Positions 1 to 7,207 of a DNA stretch of 12,455 bases are shown one piece after another. A program made the position numbers and the translations under genes. The first letter of the stretch is position 1. Each line of letters starts with the position of its first letter. The stretch is taken from the NCBI GenBank assembly GCA_002414145.1, contig DHYP01000018.1, positions 7,125 to 19,579 on the forward strand, in the 5' to 3' direction. The notes below the pieces were generated by a model. The model saw only the letters and a list, made by a program, of their open reading frames with translations, made no database searches and had not been told where the DNA came from. This DNA is from Methylophilaceae bacterium UBA5127. Lineage in GTDB: Bacteria; Pseudomonadota; Gammaproteobacteria; Burkholderiales; Methylophilaceae.

Positions 1-983
1 GAAGCTCTCTTTTTAATACCGCTAGAATAGACCATTTATTCCAAGACCCTCACGTCAAAGGCAATCCATTTTTTCTACACCATGGAGATATGACTGACTC
101 GTCAAGCTTGACACATATTATTCAAAAAGTACAACCAGATGAAATATATAACTTGGCGGCACAAAGTCATGTAGCAGTCTCATTCGAGGAGCCTGAATAT
201 ACTGCCAACTCTGATGCACTCGGCTCTCTCAGAATATTAGAAGCAATTCGAATATTAGGACTCACAACCAAAACTCGTTTCTATCAAGCTTCTACCTCAG
301 AACTATACGGATTAGTTCAAGAAACACCGCAAAAGGAAACCACACCATTTTATCCAAGAAGCCCATATGCAGTAGCCAAACTTTACGCCTATTGGATTGC
401 CGTCAACTATCGTGAGGCTTACGGCATTTACGCATGTAATGGTATTTTATTTAATCACGAGAGTCCGATACGCGGTGAGACTTTTGTTACGCGTAAAATT
501 ACGCGTGCTCTAGCTCGCATTAAACTAGGGTTACAAGATTGCTTATACCTTGGTAATTTAGATGCGTTGCGCGATTGGGGACATGCTAAAGATTATGTGG
601 AGATGCAATGGCTGATGTTACAACAAGAAAAGCCAGAAGATTTTGTAATTGCTACTGGCGTACAATACAGCGTTAGAGATTTTGTCAATGCTGCGGCAAA
701 AGAGCTAAATATGCATATTTCTTGGCAAGGCCAAGGGGTGGATGAAAAGGGATTTGATACCAGCGGAAAATGTATCATTCAAGTGGATCCACGTTACTTC
801 CGCCCTACGGAAGTGGAAGCATTATTGGGAGACCCTACAAAAGCTAAGGAAAAACTCGGCTGGACTCCCAAAATCAGCTTTGACGAGCTTGTAGCAGAGA
901 TGGTACGTGAAGACTATAAATCTGCGCAGCGTGACGAGTTGATTAAAAAACATGGGTATGCTTTGTTTAATGGTCACGAATAA
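1..983 (+). CDS. gmd: GDP-mannose 4,6-dehydratase, 5'-truncated by the window edge
   Basis: This enzyme converts GDP-D-mannose to GDP-4-keto-6-deoxy-D-mannose using bound NADP, the common precursor of GDP-fucose, GDP-colitose and related sugars. The reading frame is open from base 3, ahead of the first ATG at 90. The codons before that ATG encode the family-typical stretch [16 protein letters not shown] and later [14 protein letters not shown], so the ATG is internal. About 35 N-terminal residues, including the GxxGxxG nucleotide-binding loop, lie outside the window. Visible family signatures are [15 protein letters not shown], the STSELYG segment carrying the catalytic Thr/Ser-Glu, the YAVAK form of the SDR YxxxK dyad, [17 protein letters not shown], and [17 protein letters not shown]. 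It ends 15 bases before the next gene, a GDP-sugar epimerase/reductase. Identification is firm; the only uncertainty is the missing start. Confidence 0.96.
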   Translation, partial: SSLFNTARIDHLFQDPHVKGNPFFLHHGDMTDSSSLTHIIQKVQPDEIYNLAAQSHVAVSFEEPEYTANSDALGSLRILEAIRILGLTTKTRFYQASTSELYGLVQETPQKETTPFYPRSPYAVAKLYAYWIAVNYREAYGIYACNGILFNHESPIRGETFVTRKITRALARIKLGLQDCLYLGNLDALRDWGHAKDYVEMQWLMLQQEKPEDFVIATGVQYSVRDFVNAAAKELNMHISWQGQGVDEKGFDTSGKCIIQVDPRYFRPTEVEALLGDPTKAKEKLGWTPKISFDELVAEMVREDYKSAQRDELIKKHGYALFNGHE

Positions 984-998
984 TAGACATTATATCAA

Positions 999-1925
999 AT
1001 GTTTAAAAAAATTCTTCTAACAGGAAGTTCTGGTATGGTAGGAAAGAACCTTCTAGAACACCCTGATGCTAACCAATATGAAATACTGACACCTACTAGT
1101 ATTGAACTAGATCTTAGAGACTACAATGCCACAAAAACATATTTAGAATTGCATAACCCAGACTTTGTAATACACGCTGCAGGTAAAGTAGGTGGGATAC
1201 AAGCTAACATTCGTGAGCCTGTTAAGTTTTTAGTGGAGAATCTGGATTTAAATCGCAACTTAATATTGGCTGCTAAAGAATCAAATATTAAACACCTTCT
1301 GAATCTTGGAAGTTCTTGCATGTATCCTCGCAATAGACCAGAAGCACTTACTGAGGATATGATTCTGTCAGGTGAATTAGAACCCACAAATGAAGGTTAT
1401 GCTTTAGCTAAAATTATATCAGCTAGACTCTGTGAGTATATTACAAAAGAAAATGACAGTTTCAAGTACAAAACTTTAATTCCTTGTAACTTGTATGGAA
1501 AATATGACAAATTTGACCCACTAAACTCTCATCTAATTCCCGCAATTATTGATAAAATCCACAAAGCAAAAATTAAGAGCTCAAGTGTAGAAATATGGGG
1601 AAATGGAAGTGCACGTCGCGAGTTTATGTACGCTAGCGATTTAGCAGATGCTATCTTTACCGCAGTTACAGATTTTGATTCCTTACCCTTATACATGAAT
1701 ATAGGCTTGGGATATGACTTCACAATCAACGAATACTACACAACTGTAGCAAAAATTATTGGTTTTAAAGGAAAGTTCAAGCATAACTTAGATAAACCAG
1801 TTGGGATGTCGCGAAAACTAGTAAATATTGAACTTCAAAGCAAGTGGGGATGGTCTGCAAAATATAGTCTTGAAGAGGGCATAAAAGAGACGTACCAATA
1901 CTATCTTAAGGACTACAAGCAATGA
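999..1925 (+). CDS. GDP-L-colitose synthase or GDP-L-fucose synthase (SDR epimerase/reductase)
   Basis: An extended SDR of the Fcl/WcaG family (308 residues; E. coli Fcl is about 321). These enzymes epimerise a GDP-4-keto-deoxysugar and reduce C4 with NADPH. The dinucleotide loop GSSGMVG is at residues 9-15. The catalytic set of GDP-fucose synthase is present: Ser105-Ser106-Cys107 in LGSSCMYP, Tyr134 and Lys138 in YALAK, and His178 in NSHLIPA. Several positions differ from my recollection of E. coli Fcl: EPTNEGYALAK rather than EPTNEPYAIAK, IPCNLYGKYDKFDP rather than MPTNLYGPHDNFHP, and RREFMY. These look closer to the ColC-type subgroup. The next gene is a ColD-type 3-dehydratase overlapping by 4 bases, so I favour GDP-colitose synthase (ColC), which acts on the 3-deoxy product. 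GDP-fucose synthase remains possible. No clear Shine-Dalgarno precedes the ATG, and a run of seven A lies at codons 2-5. Confidence 0.85.
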   Translation: MFKKILLTGSSGMVGKNLLEHPDANQYEILTPTSIELDLRDYNATKTYLELHNPDFVIHAAGKVGGIQANIREPVKFLVENLDLNRNLILAAKESNIKHLLNLGSSCMYPRNRPEALTEDMILSGELEPTNEGYALAKIISARLCEYITKENDSFKYKTLIPCNLYGKYDKFDPLNSHLIPAIIDKIHKAKIKSSSVEIWGNGSARREFMYASDLADAIFTAVTDFDSLPLYMNIGLGYDFTINEYYTTVAKIIGFKGKFKHNLDKPVGMSRKLVNIELQSKWGWSAKYSLEEGIKETYQYYLKDYKQ

Positions 1926-3088
1926 CTTACAAATTCCCACTAGCAACCGCAACTTGGAAGCAAGAAGAGCTTGATGCAATGCAACGTGTTATTGCTTCTG
2001 GCATGTTTACAATGGGCGAGCACGTTAAAGCTTTTGAACGAGATTTCGCAAAGTACGTCGGTAGTAACTACTCTTTAATGGTAAATTCAGGCTCGTCAGC
2101 AATTTTATTAATGGTTGCGGCACTATTCTATACTAGAAATACCAGACTACGATTACAACGTGGTGATGAAATTGTCGTGCCTGCAATCTCATGGAGCACT
2201 ACTTATTACCCCCTTTATCAGTATGGTTTGAAAATCAAGTTTGTGGATATTGACATCAATACACTTAACTACGACCTTAGTCAGTTAGCACATGCTGTAA
2301 CTAGTAAAACTCGTGCAATTATGGCTGTAAACCTACTTGGAAATCCAAACGACTTTGGTCAAATACAACAGATTATAAACAATCGTAATATTGTTTTAAT
2401 TGAAGACAACTGCGAATCAATGGGTGCTAAGTATCATGGCAAACATACTGGCACTTTTGGCGTAATGGGAGGCTATAGCACTTTCTTTAGTCATCACATT
2501 TCCACCATGGAAGGAGGCATTGTTGTCACAGACGATGAAGAGTTATACCAAATACTGTTAGCGCTTAGGGCACATGGTTGGACAAGAAACTTACCAAAAA
2601 AGAACTTAGTATGCAGTGAAAAAAGCGATGACCCATTTGAAGAGTCATTTCGCTTTGTTTTGCCTGGCTACAACGTACGCCCTCTTGAGCTTGAAGGGGC
2701 AATAGGGATAGAACAAGTCAAACGCTTACCTGATTTGATAGCAGCGCGTAGAGAAAATGGGAAACTGTTTCAATCAGCTATGACTAATCACCCTGACATC
2801 ATTATTCAACAAGAAATAGAGGAAAGTAGCTGGTTTGGATTTAGCCTTGTTATTCGCCCAAAGAGCAAACTAACTAGAAAAAAACTACTTGAAAAACTAA
2901 ATTACTTAGGATTTGAATGCAGGCCAATAGTAGCTGGTAACTTTGCTAAAAATGAAGTCATAAAATATTTTGATTATGAAATACATGGCGAACTAAAAAA
3001 TGCAGAACATGTGGACAGAAATGGGCTATTTGTTGGTAACCACCACTACCCTATTCCAGAAGCATTTGAAGCTCTTAATACTATTTAG
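1922..3088 (+). CDS. colD: GDP-4-keto-6-deoxy-D-mannose 3-dehydratase (ColD type)
   Basis: A PLP-dependent enzyme with the DegT/DnrJ/EryC1 fold (388 residues, the same length as E. coli ColD). ColD first makes PMP from glutamate, then removes the C3 hydroxyl of GDP-4-keto-6-deoxymannose to give the 3,6-dideoxy intermediate of colitose. The deciding feature is FFSHHISTMEGG at residues 188-199: His191 stands where sugar aminotransferases carry the PLP-binding lysine, as in ColD (His188). Further ColD-like blocks are MFTMGE (28-33), WSTTYYPLYQYGL (91-103), EDNCESMG (161-168), RAHGWTRNLPKKN and LPGYNVRPLE. The four-cysteine Fe-S motif and greater length of the CDP-sugar dehydratase E1/RfbH are absent, which argues against a role in the CDP pathway next door. 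The start overlaps the upstream stop (ATGA), and AAGGA at 1908-1912 is a good Shine-Dalgarno with a 9-base spacer. Confidence 0.93.
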   Translation: MTYKFPLATATWKQEELDAMQRVIASGMFTMGEHVKAFERDFAKYVGSNYSLMVNSGSSAILLMVAALFYTRNTRLRLQRGDEIVVPAISWSTTYYPLYQYGLKIKFVDIDINTLNYDLSQLAHAVTSKTRAIMAVNLLGNPNDFGQIQQIINNRNIVLIEDNCESMGAKYHGKHTGTFGVMGGYSTFFSHHISTMEGGIVVTDDEELYQILLALRAHGWTRNLPKKNLVCSEKSDDPFEESFRFVLPGYNVRPLELEGAIGIEQVKRLPDLIAARRENGKLFQSAMTNHPDIIIQQEIEESSWFGFSLVIRPKSKLTRKKLLEKLNYLGFECRPIVAGNFAKNEVIKYFDYEIHGELKNAEHVDRNGLFVGNHHYPIPEAFEALNTI

Positions 3089-3096
3089 GTGATTAA

Positions 3097-3870
3097 ATGA
3101 AAGCAGTTATACTTGCTGGAGGGTTAGGTACAAGAATTTCTGAAGAGACCCACTTAAAACCTAAACCAATGATAGAAATAGGTGGCAAACCTATTTTGTG
3201 GCACATCATGAAAACGTACTCAGTGCATGGCATTAATGACTTTATTGTTTGTTGCGGATACAAGGGCTATGTAATCAAAGAGTATTTTGCCAATTACTTT
3301 TTACATATGTCGGATGTTACATTTGACATGGTTAATAACGAGATGCAGGTGCATCATCGCAATGCGGAACCATGGCGCGTAACGCTTGTTGACACTGGAG
3401 AAGATACCTTGACGGGTGGCAGACTTAAACGCGTAGCTAATTACCTAAAAGACGAAAATGCGTTTTGTTTTACTTATGGCGATGGTGTCGCCAACATAGA
3501 CATTACCTCCTTAGTTTCCTTTCACCAGCAGCATGGAAAGCTTGCAACTGTCACAGCTGTTCAGCCGCCAGGACGCTATGGTGCTTTAAATATGGACAAC
3601 AGTCGCGTTAAAGGCTTTACCGAAAAACCAAAAGGTGACGGCGGGTGGATTAATGGTGGCTTTTTCGTATTATCGCCTGCATGCATTAATTATATTCGTG
3701 ATGACCAATCAAGCTGGGAAGGTGAACCACTTATTCAATTAGCTAATGATGGTGAGCTCATGGCATTTGAACATACTGGATTTTGGCAACCAATGGACAC
3801 CTTACGCGAAAAAAACTTACTTGAAGAACTATGGGAATCCAATAAGGCACCATGGAAAGTTTGGGCTTGA
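3097..3870 (+). CDS. rfbF: Glucose-1-phosphate cytidylyltransferase
   Basis: Makes CDP-glucose from CTP and glucose 1-phosphate, the entry step to CDP-linked 6-deoxy and 3,6-dideoxy sugars. It is 257 residues, the normal size for RfbF. The N-terminal nucleotidyltransferase signature reads [17 protein letters not shown] followed by [18 protein letters not shown]. Other family segments are [24 protein letters not shown] (the Asp that helps bind metal), [32 protein letters not shown] and [18 protein letters not shown]. The GGLGTR form and the PPGRYGAL block separate it from dTDP-glucose synthases (RmlA). The ATG follows AGGTGA at 3087-3092, which overlaps the stop of the upstream gene with a short 4-base spacer. 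The stop overlaps the ATG of rfbG (TGATG), so the two are probably translationally coupled. Confidence 0.96.
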   Translation: MKAVILAGGLGTRISEETHLKPKPMIEIGGKPILWHIMKTYSVHGINDFIVCCGYKGYVIKEYFANYFLHMSDVTFDMVNNEMQVHHRNAEPWRVTLVDTGEDTLTGGRLKRVANYLKDENAFCFTYGDGVANIDITSLVSFHQQHGKLATVTAVQPPGRYGALNMDNSRVKGFTEKPKGDGGWINGGFFVLSPACINYIRDDQSSWEGEPLIQLANDGELMAFEHTGFWQPMDTLREKNLLEELWESNKAPWKVWA

Positions 3871-4925
3871 TGTCTTTTTGGCAAGGAAAAAAAGTATTTA
3901 TCACTGGGCATACTGGATTCAAGGGTGGATGGCTCACCCTCTGGCTAAATTCACTGGGTGCAGAAGTGCATGGTTACGCCTTAAACCCACCTACAGATCC
4001 AAGCTTATTTAACGTTGCTAATGTAGTGTCGTGCTTAAAATCACACACAATTGCAGATATTCGAGATTTAGATGTTCTTAAACAAGCAATGCAATTAGCC
4101 GAACCGAGCATTGTTTTTCATCTTGCAGCACAACCCTTGGTACGCAAATCTTATCTTGATCCTGTTGAGACTTATGCAACTAACGTGATGGGCACAGTGA
4201 ATCTTTTTGAGGCTATTCGCCAATCGAAATCCGTAAAAGCTGTTATTAATGTCACTACCGATAAATGTTACGAAAACCGTGAATGGATATGGCCATATCG
4301 AGAAGATGAGGCAATGGGTGGATTTGATCCATACTCAAGCAGTAAAGGATGCTCAGAACTTATCACAGCCGCTTACAGGCGCTCATTTTTAGAAGCGTTA
4401 GGCATTGCGGTTGCTTCAGCACGTGCTGGCAATGTAATAGGTGGTGGCGACTGGGCAGAAGACAGGCTAATTCCAGACTTTTTACGTGCATTAGATGCGC
4501 AAAAGACACTAATCATTCGCTCTCCACATGCGGTTAGACCATGGCAGCATGTTTTAGAGCCTCTGTCAGGATATCTATTACTTGCAGAACAATTACTCTC
4601 CAAAGGTCAAGAGTACGCATCTGCATGGAATTTTGGCTCTTCTGAAACCGATACTAGAGAAGTGCAATGGATTGTAGAGCAATTAGTCAACAATACCCCT
4701 CACGCTTCATGGCAAGTAGACACCAACCCTCAACCGCACGAGACAAATTACCTCAAGCTGGACAGTAGTAAATCACGCGCACTTCTTAACTGGCAGCCGC
4801 GATGGAACTTAGCGCAGACACTCAGCAAAATTATTGAATGGCACCAGTGCTGGAAAAACGCCGAGAACATGCAATCTGTATGTTTAGCTCAAATCAAAGA
4901 ATATGCGCAAGCCAAAAAGGTCTGA
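3870..4925 (+). CDS. rfbG: CDP-glucose 4,6-dehydratase
   Basis: An NAD-dependent extended SDR that turns CDP-D-glucose into CDP-4-keto-6-deoxy-D-glucose. With the start at 3870 it has 351 residues and opens [21 protein letters not shown], as RfbG proteins typically do. Motifs are the nucleotide-binding GHTGFKG at 13-19, the catalytic TDKCYEN with Thr130-Asp131-Lys132, and YSSSK at 155-159. RARAGN-type (here ARAGNVIGGGDW) and RPWQHVLEPL blocks follow. An in-frame ATG at 3852 would add six residues (MESLGL) inside rfbF. I prefer 3870 because it overlaps the rfbF stop as TGATG and matches the family N-terminus. A run of seven A sits at 3887-3893. It is paired with rfbF and upstream of an epimerase and a C-methyltransferase, so the keto product is probably modified rather than made into paratose or abequose; no RfbH/E1 gene is present here. 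Confidence 0.95.
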   Translation: MSFWQGKKVFITGHTGFKGGWLTLWLNSLGAEVHGYALNPPTDPSLFNVANVVSCLKSHTIADIRDLDVLKQAMQLAEPSIVFHLAAQPLVRKSYLDPVETYATNVMGTVNLFEAIRQSKSVKAVINVTTDKCYENREWIWPYREDEAMGGFDPYSSSKGCSELITAAYRRSFLEALGIAVASARAGNVIGGGDWAEDRLIPDFLRALDAQKTLIIRSPHAVRPWQHVLEPLSGYLLLAEQLLSKGQEYASAWNFGSSETDTREVQWIVEQLVNNTPHASWQVDTNPQPHETNYLKLDSSKSRALLNWQPRWNLAQTLSKIIEWHQCWKNAENMQSVCLAQIKEYAQAKKV

Positions 4926-4928
4926 GTG

Positions 4929-5489
4929 ATGTCCAGATTTGATTGTTTTGATACACCGATTAACCAACTGAAAATTATTCAACGCAAGCCGATAGAGGAC
5001 TCCCGTGGTTTTTTGAGCCGCTTTTATTGCGCAGAAGAATTTAAAGCTTTTGGGTTTAACAAAGCAATACAGCAAATTAACCATACGCTCACTCGTCAAA
5101 AAGGCGCAGTAAGAGGACTACATTATCAGCACCCGCCATTTGCCGAAACGAAATTAGTGAGCTGTATCAAAGGAGAAATCTTTGATATTGCAGTAGATAT
5201 ACGTAAAAACTCCCCTACCTTCTTACACTGGCACGGTGAAATCTTAAGCGAACATAATCAGCGTAGCTTATTAATTCCAGAAGGGTTTGCGCATGGGTTT
5301 CAAACACTCACAGAAGATTGTGAATTGATATATCTCCACACAGCACCTTATAATCAAGCATCAGAAGGTGCATTAAACATACTTGACAAAGCCATTAATG
5401 TTCAATGGCCTATAGATATTAAAGACTTGTCTGAAAGAGACCGCAATCACCCAATGCTACAACAAGATTTTCAAGGATTAACTTTATGA
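4929..5489 (+). CDS. RmlC-like cupin sugar epimerase
   Basis: A member of the dTDP-4-dehydrorhamnose 3,5-epimerase (RmlC/RfbC) family, 186 residues from the ATG at 4929. The family shifts protons at C3 and/or C5 of 4-keto-6-deoxy nucleotide sugars. Visible motifs are EDSRGFLSRFY (23-33), AVRGLHYQ with the catalytic base His65, PEGFAHGF (118-124), and LSERD with Asp171, the usual His partner. The tyrosine pair that RmlC carries near residues 138-139 reads as Ala-Pro-Tyr here (Tyr141), so it may be a single-position epimerase; that is inference. It sits between rfbG and a sugar C-methyltransferase, so the likely substrate is CDP-4-keto-6-deoxyglucose, not a dTDP sugar. A GTG at 4926 directly precedes the ATG. 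The AAGG at 4917-4920 has an 8-base spacer to the ATG, which I therefore prefer. The stop overlaps the next ATG (ATGA). Confidence 0.9.
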   Translation: MSRFDCFDTPINQLKIIQRKPIEDSRGFLSRFYCAEEFKAFGFNKAIQQINHTLTRQKGAVRGLHYQHPPFAETKLVSCIKGEIFDIAVDIRKNSPTFLHWHGEILSEHNQRSLLIPEGFAHGFQTLTEDCELIYLHTAPYNQASEGALNILDKAINVQWPIDIKDLSERDRNHPMLQQDFQGLTL

Positions 5490-6712
5490 AATGCCGTCAT
5501 TGCGACGCTGAACTTACGCTGCCATTAATTGATTTAGGTAGTTCACCACCCTCTAACGCTTACTTAACAAAAAAAACACTGAAAGCACCTGAGAAGTGGT
5601 TTCCCCTCAAAGTGCTGATATGTCAAACATGCTGGTTAGTGCAAACCGAAGATTATGCTGGTGCAATTGAATTGTTTGATGCTGAATATGCGTATTTCAG
5701 CTCATTTTCAACTAGCTGGTTAGCGCACGCGGATCACTATGTTGCAAAAATGACGCAGCGATTTAACTTACATCAGCAATCACTCGTCATTGAAATAGCC
5801 GCCAATGATGGCTACTTACTACAATATGTAAAACAAAGAAATATTCCATGCTTAGGGATAGAGCCAACTCAAAGCACTGCAAACGCCGCACGTGAAAAAG
5901 GCATTGAAATTATTGAAAAGTTTTTTGGCGTAACACTTGCTAAAGAGCTCGTAAATCAAGGCAAACAGGCTGATCTTACAGCTGCTAATAATGTATTGGC
6001 GCACGTACCGGATATTAATGACTTTGTTGCAGGCTTTTCAATTCTGCTCAAGCCCCATGGAGTTGCAACGTTTGAGTTTCCGCACTTGTTACAACTTATA
6101 CAACATAGCCAATTTGATACAATATATCACGAACACTTTTCATACCTGTCACTCACAGCCGTAAACACAATTTTTAACAAAAATGGCCTACAAATATTTG
6201 ATGTAGAAGAAATTCCAACACATGGTGGTAGCTTACGCATCTATGCGCAAAGAAAGGACTCTGGTCAACATCACGCTTCTGGTGAAGTCAATAATCTGCT
6301 AAAGCGAGAAATTAAACTTGGGATGACAAATGAAAGTTATTATGCAAACTTTCAGCTACGCGCAAATACAATTAAATATGATTTAATTCAATTTTTAATC
6401 GAAGCAAAAAAATCAGGAAAAAAAGTGATTGCATACGGTGCAGCTGCAAAAGGGAATACACTCATTAACTATGCTGGGATACGTGAAGACCTAATCTCAC
6501 ACGTAGTAGACAGAAACCCAAACAAACAACATAAATTTTTACCTGGCTGTAGAATACCAATTACGGATGAAAAAATTATTTTAGAAACAAAGCCAGATTA
6601 CATATTGATTTTACCTTGGAACTTAAAGTCTGAAATTACAGAGCAGCTTAATTATATACGTGAATGGGGCGGTAAGTTTATAACTGCAATCCCTATACTA
6701 AATACATGGTAA
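5486..6712 (+). CDS. SAM-dependent sugar C-methyltransferase (TylC3/NovU-like)
   Basis: 408 residues in the three-part layout of nucleotide-sugar C-methyltransferases. An N-terminal zinc-binding domain has Cys3, Cys6, Cys46 and Cys49. The central Rossmann domain carries the SAM loop IEIAANDGYLL (102-112). The C-terminal domain (about 325-400) contains KKVIAYGAAAKGNTLINYAG. The segment YHEHFSY at 214-220 matches the TylC3 active-site region, where Tyr, Glu and His act at C3 of the 4-keto sugar: here Tyr214, Glu216 and His217. In known cases the family adds a methyl branch at C3 of a 4-keto-6-deoxy sugar. Its position after rfbF, rfbG and the cupin epimerase predicts a CDP-linked 3-C-methyl-6-deoxyhexose; that product is inference. 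AAGGA at 5473-5477 with an 8-base spacer supports the start, and the ATG overlaps the previous stop. A run of eight A is at 5569-5576. Confidence 0.93.
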   Translation: MKCRHCDAELTLPLIDLGSSPPSNAYLTKKTLKAPEKWFPLKVLICQTCWLVQTEDYAGAIELFDAEYAYFSSFSTSWLAHADHYVAKMTQRFNLHQQSLVIEIAANDGYLLQYVKQRNIPCLGIEPTQSTANAAREKGIEIIEKFFGVTLAKELVNQGKQADLTAANNVLAHVPDINDFVAGFSILLKPHGVATFEFPHLLQLIQHSQFDTIYHEHFSYLSLTAVNTIFNKNGLQIFDVEEIPTHGGSLRIYAQRKDSGQHHASGEVNNLLKREIKLGMTNESYYANFQLRANTIKYDLIQFLIEAKKSGKKVIAYGAAAKGNTLINYAGIREDLISHVVDRNPNKQHKFLPGCRIPITDEKIILETKPDYILILPWNLKSEITEQLNYIREWGGKFITAIPILNTW

Positions 6713-6721
6713 AAAAAATTG
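6706..6721 (+). other. A8 tract at the junction of two genes, with out-of-frame ATG
   Basis: An ATG at 6706-6708 overlaps the methyltransferase stop codon (ATGGTAA). It is followed by eight A (6711-6718) and the TTG at which the acyltransferase frame opens. As written, the ATG is one frame off. With seven A it would read Met-Val-Lys-Lys-Leu-Ile-Glu-Ile and enter the acyltransferase frame directly. The site may therefore be a slippage-dependent start, a phase-variable tract, or a sequence error, or the gene may simply start at TTG. No Shine-Dalgarno is visible for either start. Confidence 0.5.
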
Positions 6722-7207
6722 ATAGAAATACATCAAAGTGCTCTCATTTCATCACTTGCAGATATAGAAGACTCTGTAAGAGGAACAAAAATAATTATCG
6801 GCGCTGGCTGCATGATAGACAGCTTTGTAAAGATTAAACCAGCTGGTGGTATGGGAAACATCACGATTGGTGATAATACATACATTAACTCTGGTTGTGT
6901 TTTATATACTGGAAATGGAATTTCTATTGGAAATAATGTTGCAATAGCTGCTAACTGTACTTTAGCTCCTGTTAATCATGAGCATAAAAATAAAGACTTA
7001 TTAATTCGTGAGCAGGGTTTTAAAATGTCAAAAGGTGGCATTATTATTGAGGATGATGTCTGGATTGGAGCTAACTGTGTCATTCTTGATGGAGCCATTC
7101 TCAGAAAGGGTTGTGTAATTGGAGCTGGCTCTATCATTCGTGGTGAAATTCAGCAATTCTCAATTAATGCTGGCAACCCTTTAAATGTAATTGGTTGGCG
7201 CAAGTGA
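6719..7207 (+). CDS. Hexapeptide-repeat acyltransferase (probable sugar O-acetyltransferase)
   Basis: A left-handed parallel beta-helix acyltransferase of the LacA/WbbJ/maltose-acetyltransferase class, 162 residues from a TTG start. Hexapeptide turns run through most of the protein: ITIGDNTYINSGCVL (48-62), ISIGNNVAIAANCTL (68-82), IIIEDDVWIGANCVIL (108-123) and GCVIGAGSII (131-140). The NHEH segment at 86-89 supplies the likely catalytic histidine. Such enzymes usually transfer acetyl from acetyl-CoA to a sugar hydroxyl or amine; with no aminotransferase gene in view, O-acetylation is more likely. In this frame the upstream stop lies two codons before the TTG, so no earlier start exists. An ATG at 6706 would join the frame if the A8 tract had seven A. 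The stop overlaps the next gene's GTG. This gene and the next look more AT-rich than those before. Confidence 0.87.
   Translation: MIEIHQSALISSLADIEDSVRGTKIIIGAGCMIDSFVKIKPAGGMGNITIGDNTYINSGCVLYTGNGISIGNNVAIAANCTLAPVNHEHKNKDLLIREQGFKMSKGGIIIEDDVWIGANCVILDGAILRKGCVIGAGSIIRGEIQQFSINAGNPLNVIGWRK

Noticed and set aside
593..778. Minus-strand open frame inside gmd
   Set aside because: It lies wholly within a well-supported gene, shows no recognisable domain, and is explained by the codon pattern of gmd. The same holds for the other short antisense frames across the window.
1922..3088. Reading the PLP enzyme as a sugar aminotransferase (perosamine type) or as RfbH/E1
   Set aside because: The PLP lysine is replaced by histidine, against an aminotransferase. 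The Fe-S cysteine cluster and extra length of RfbH are missing.
3746..4012. Plus-strand frame of 88 codons spanning the rfbF-rfbG junction
   Set aside because: It is a shifted reading of two confidently identified genes, with no motif of its own.
4286..4299. 14-bp perfect palindrome GATATGGCCATATC in rfbG
   Set aside because: It has no loop and lies over conserved protein sequence (WIWPY) that forces most of the bases. A 14-bp palindrome can arise by chance in a window of this size and composition.
80..6060. Several CCATGG sites (near 80, 2506, 3369, 3851, 4539, 6056)
   Set aside because: Slightly more than expected by chance, but all fall in ordinary coding context without shared flanks, so no element is implied.
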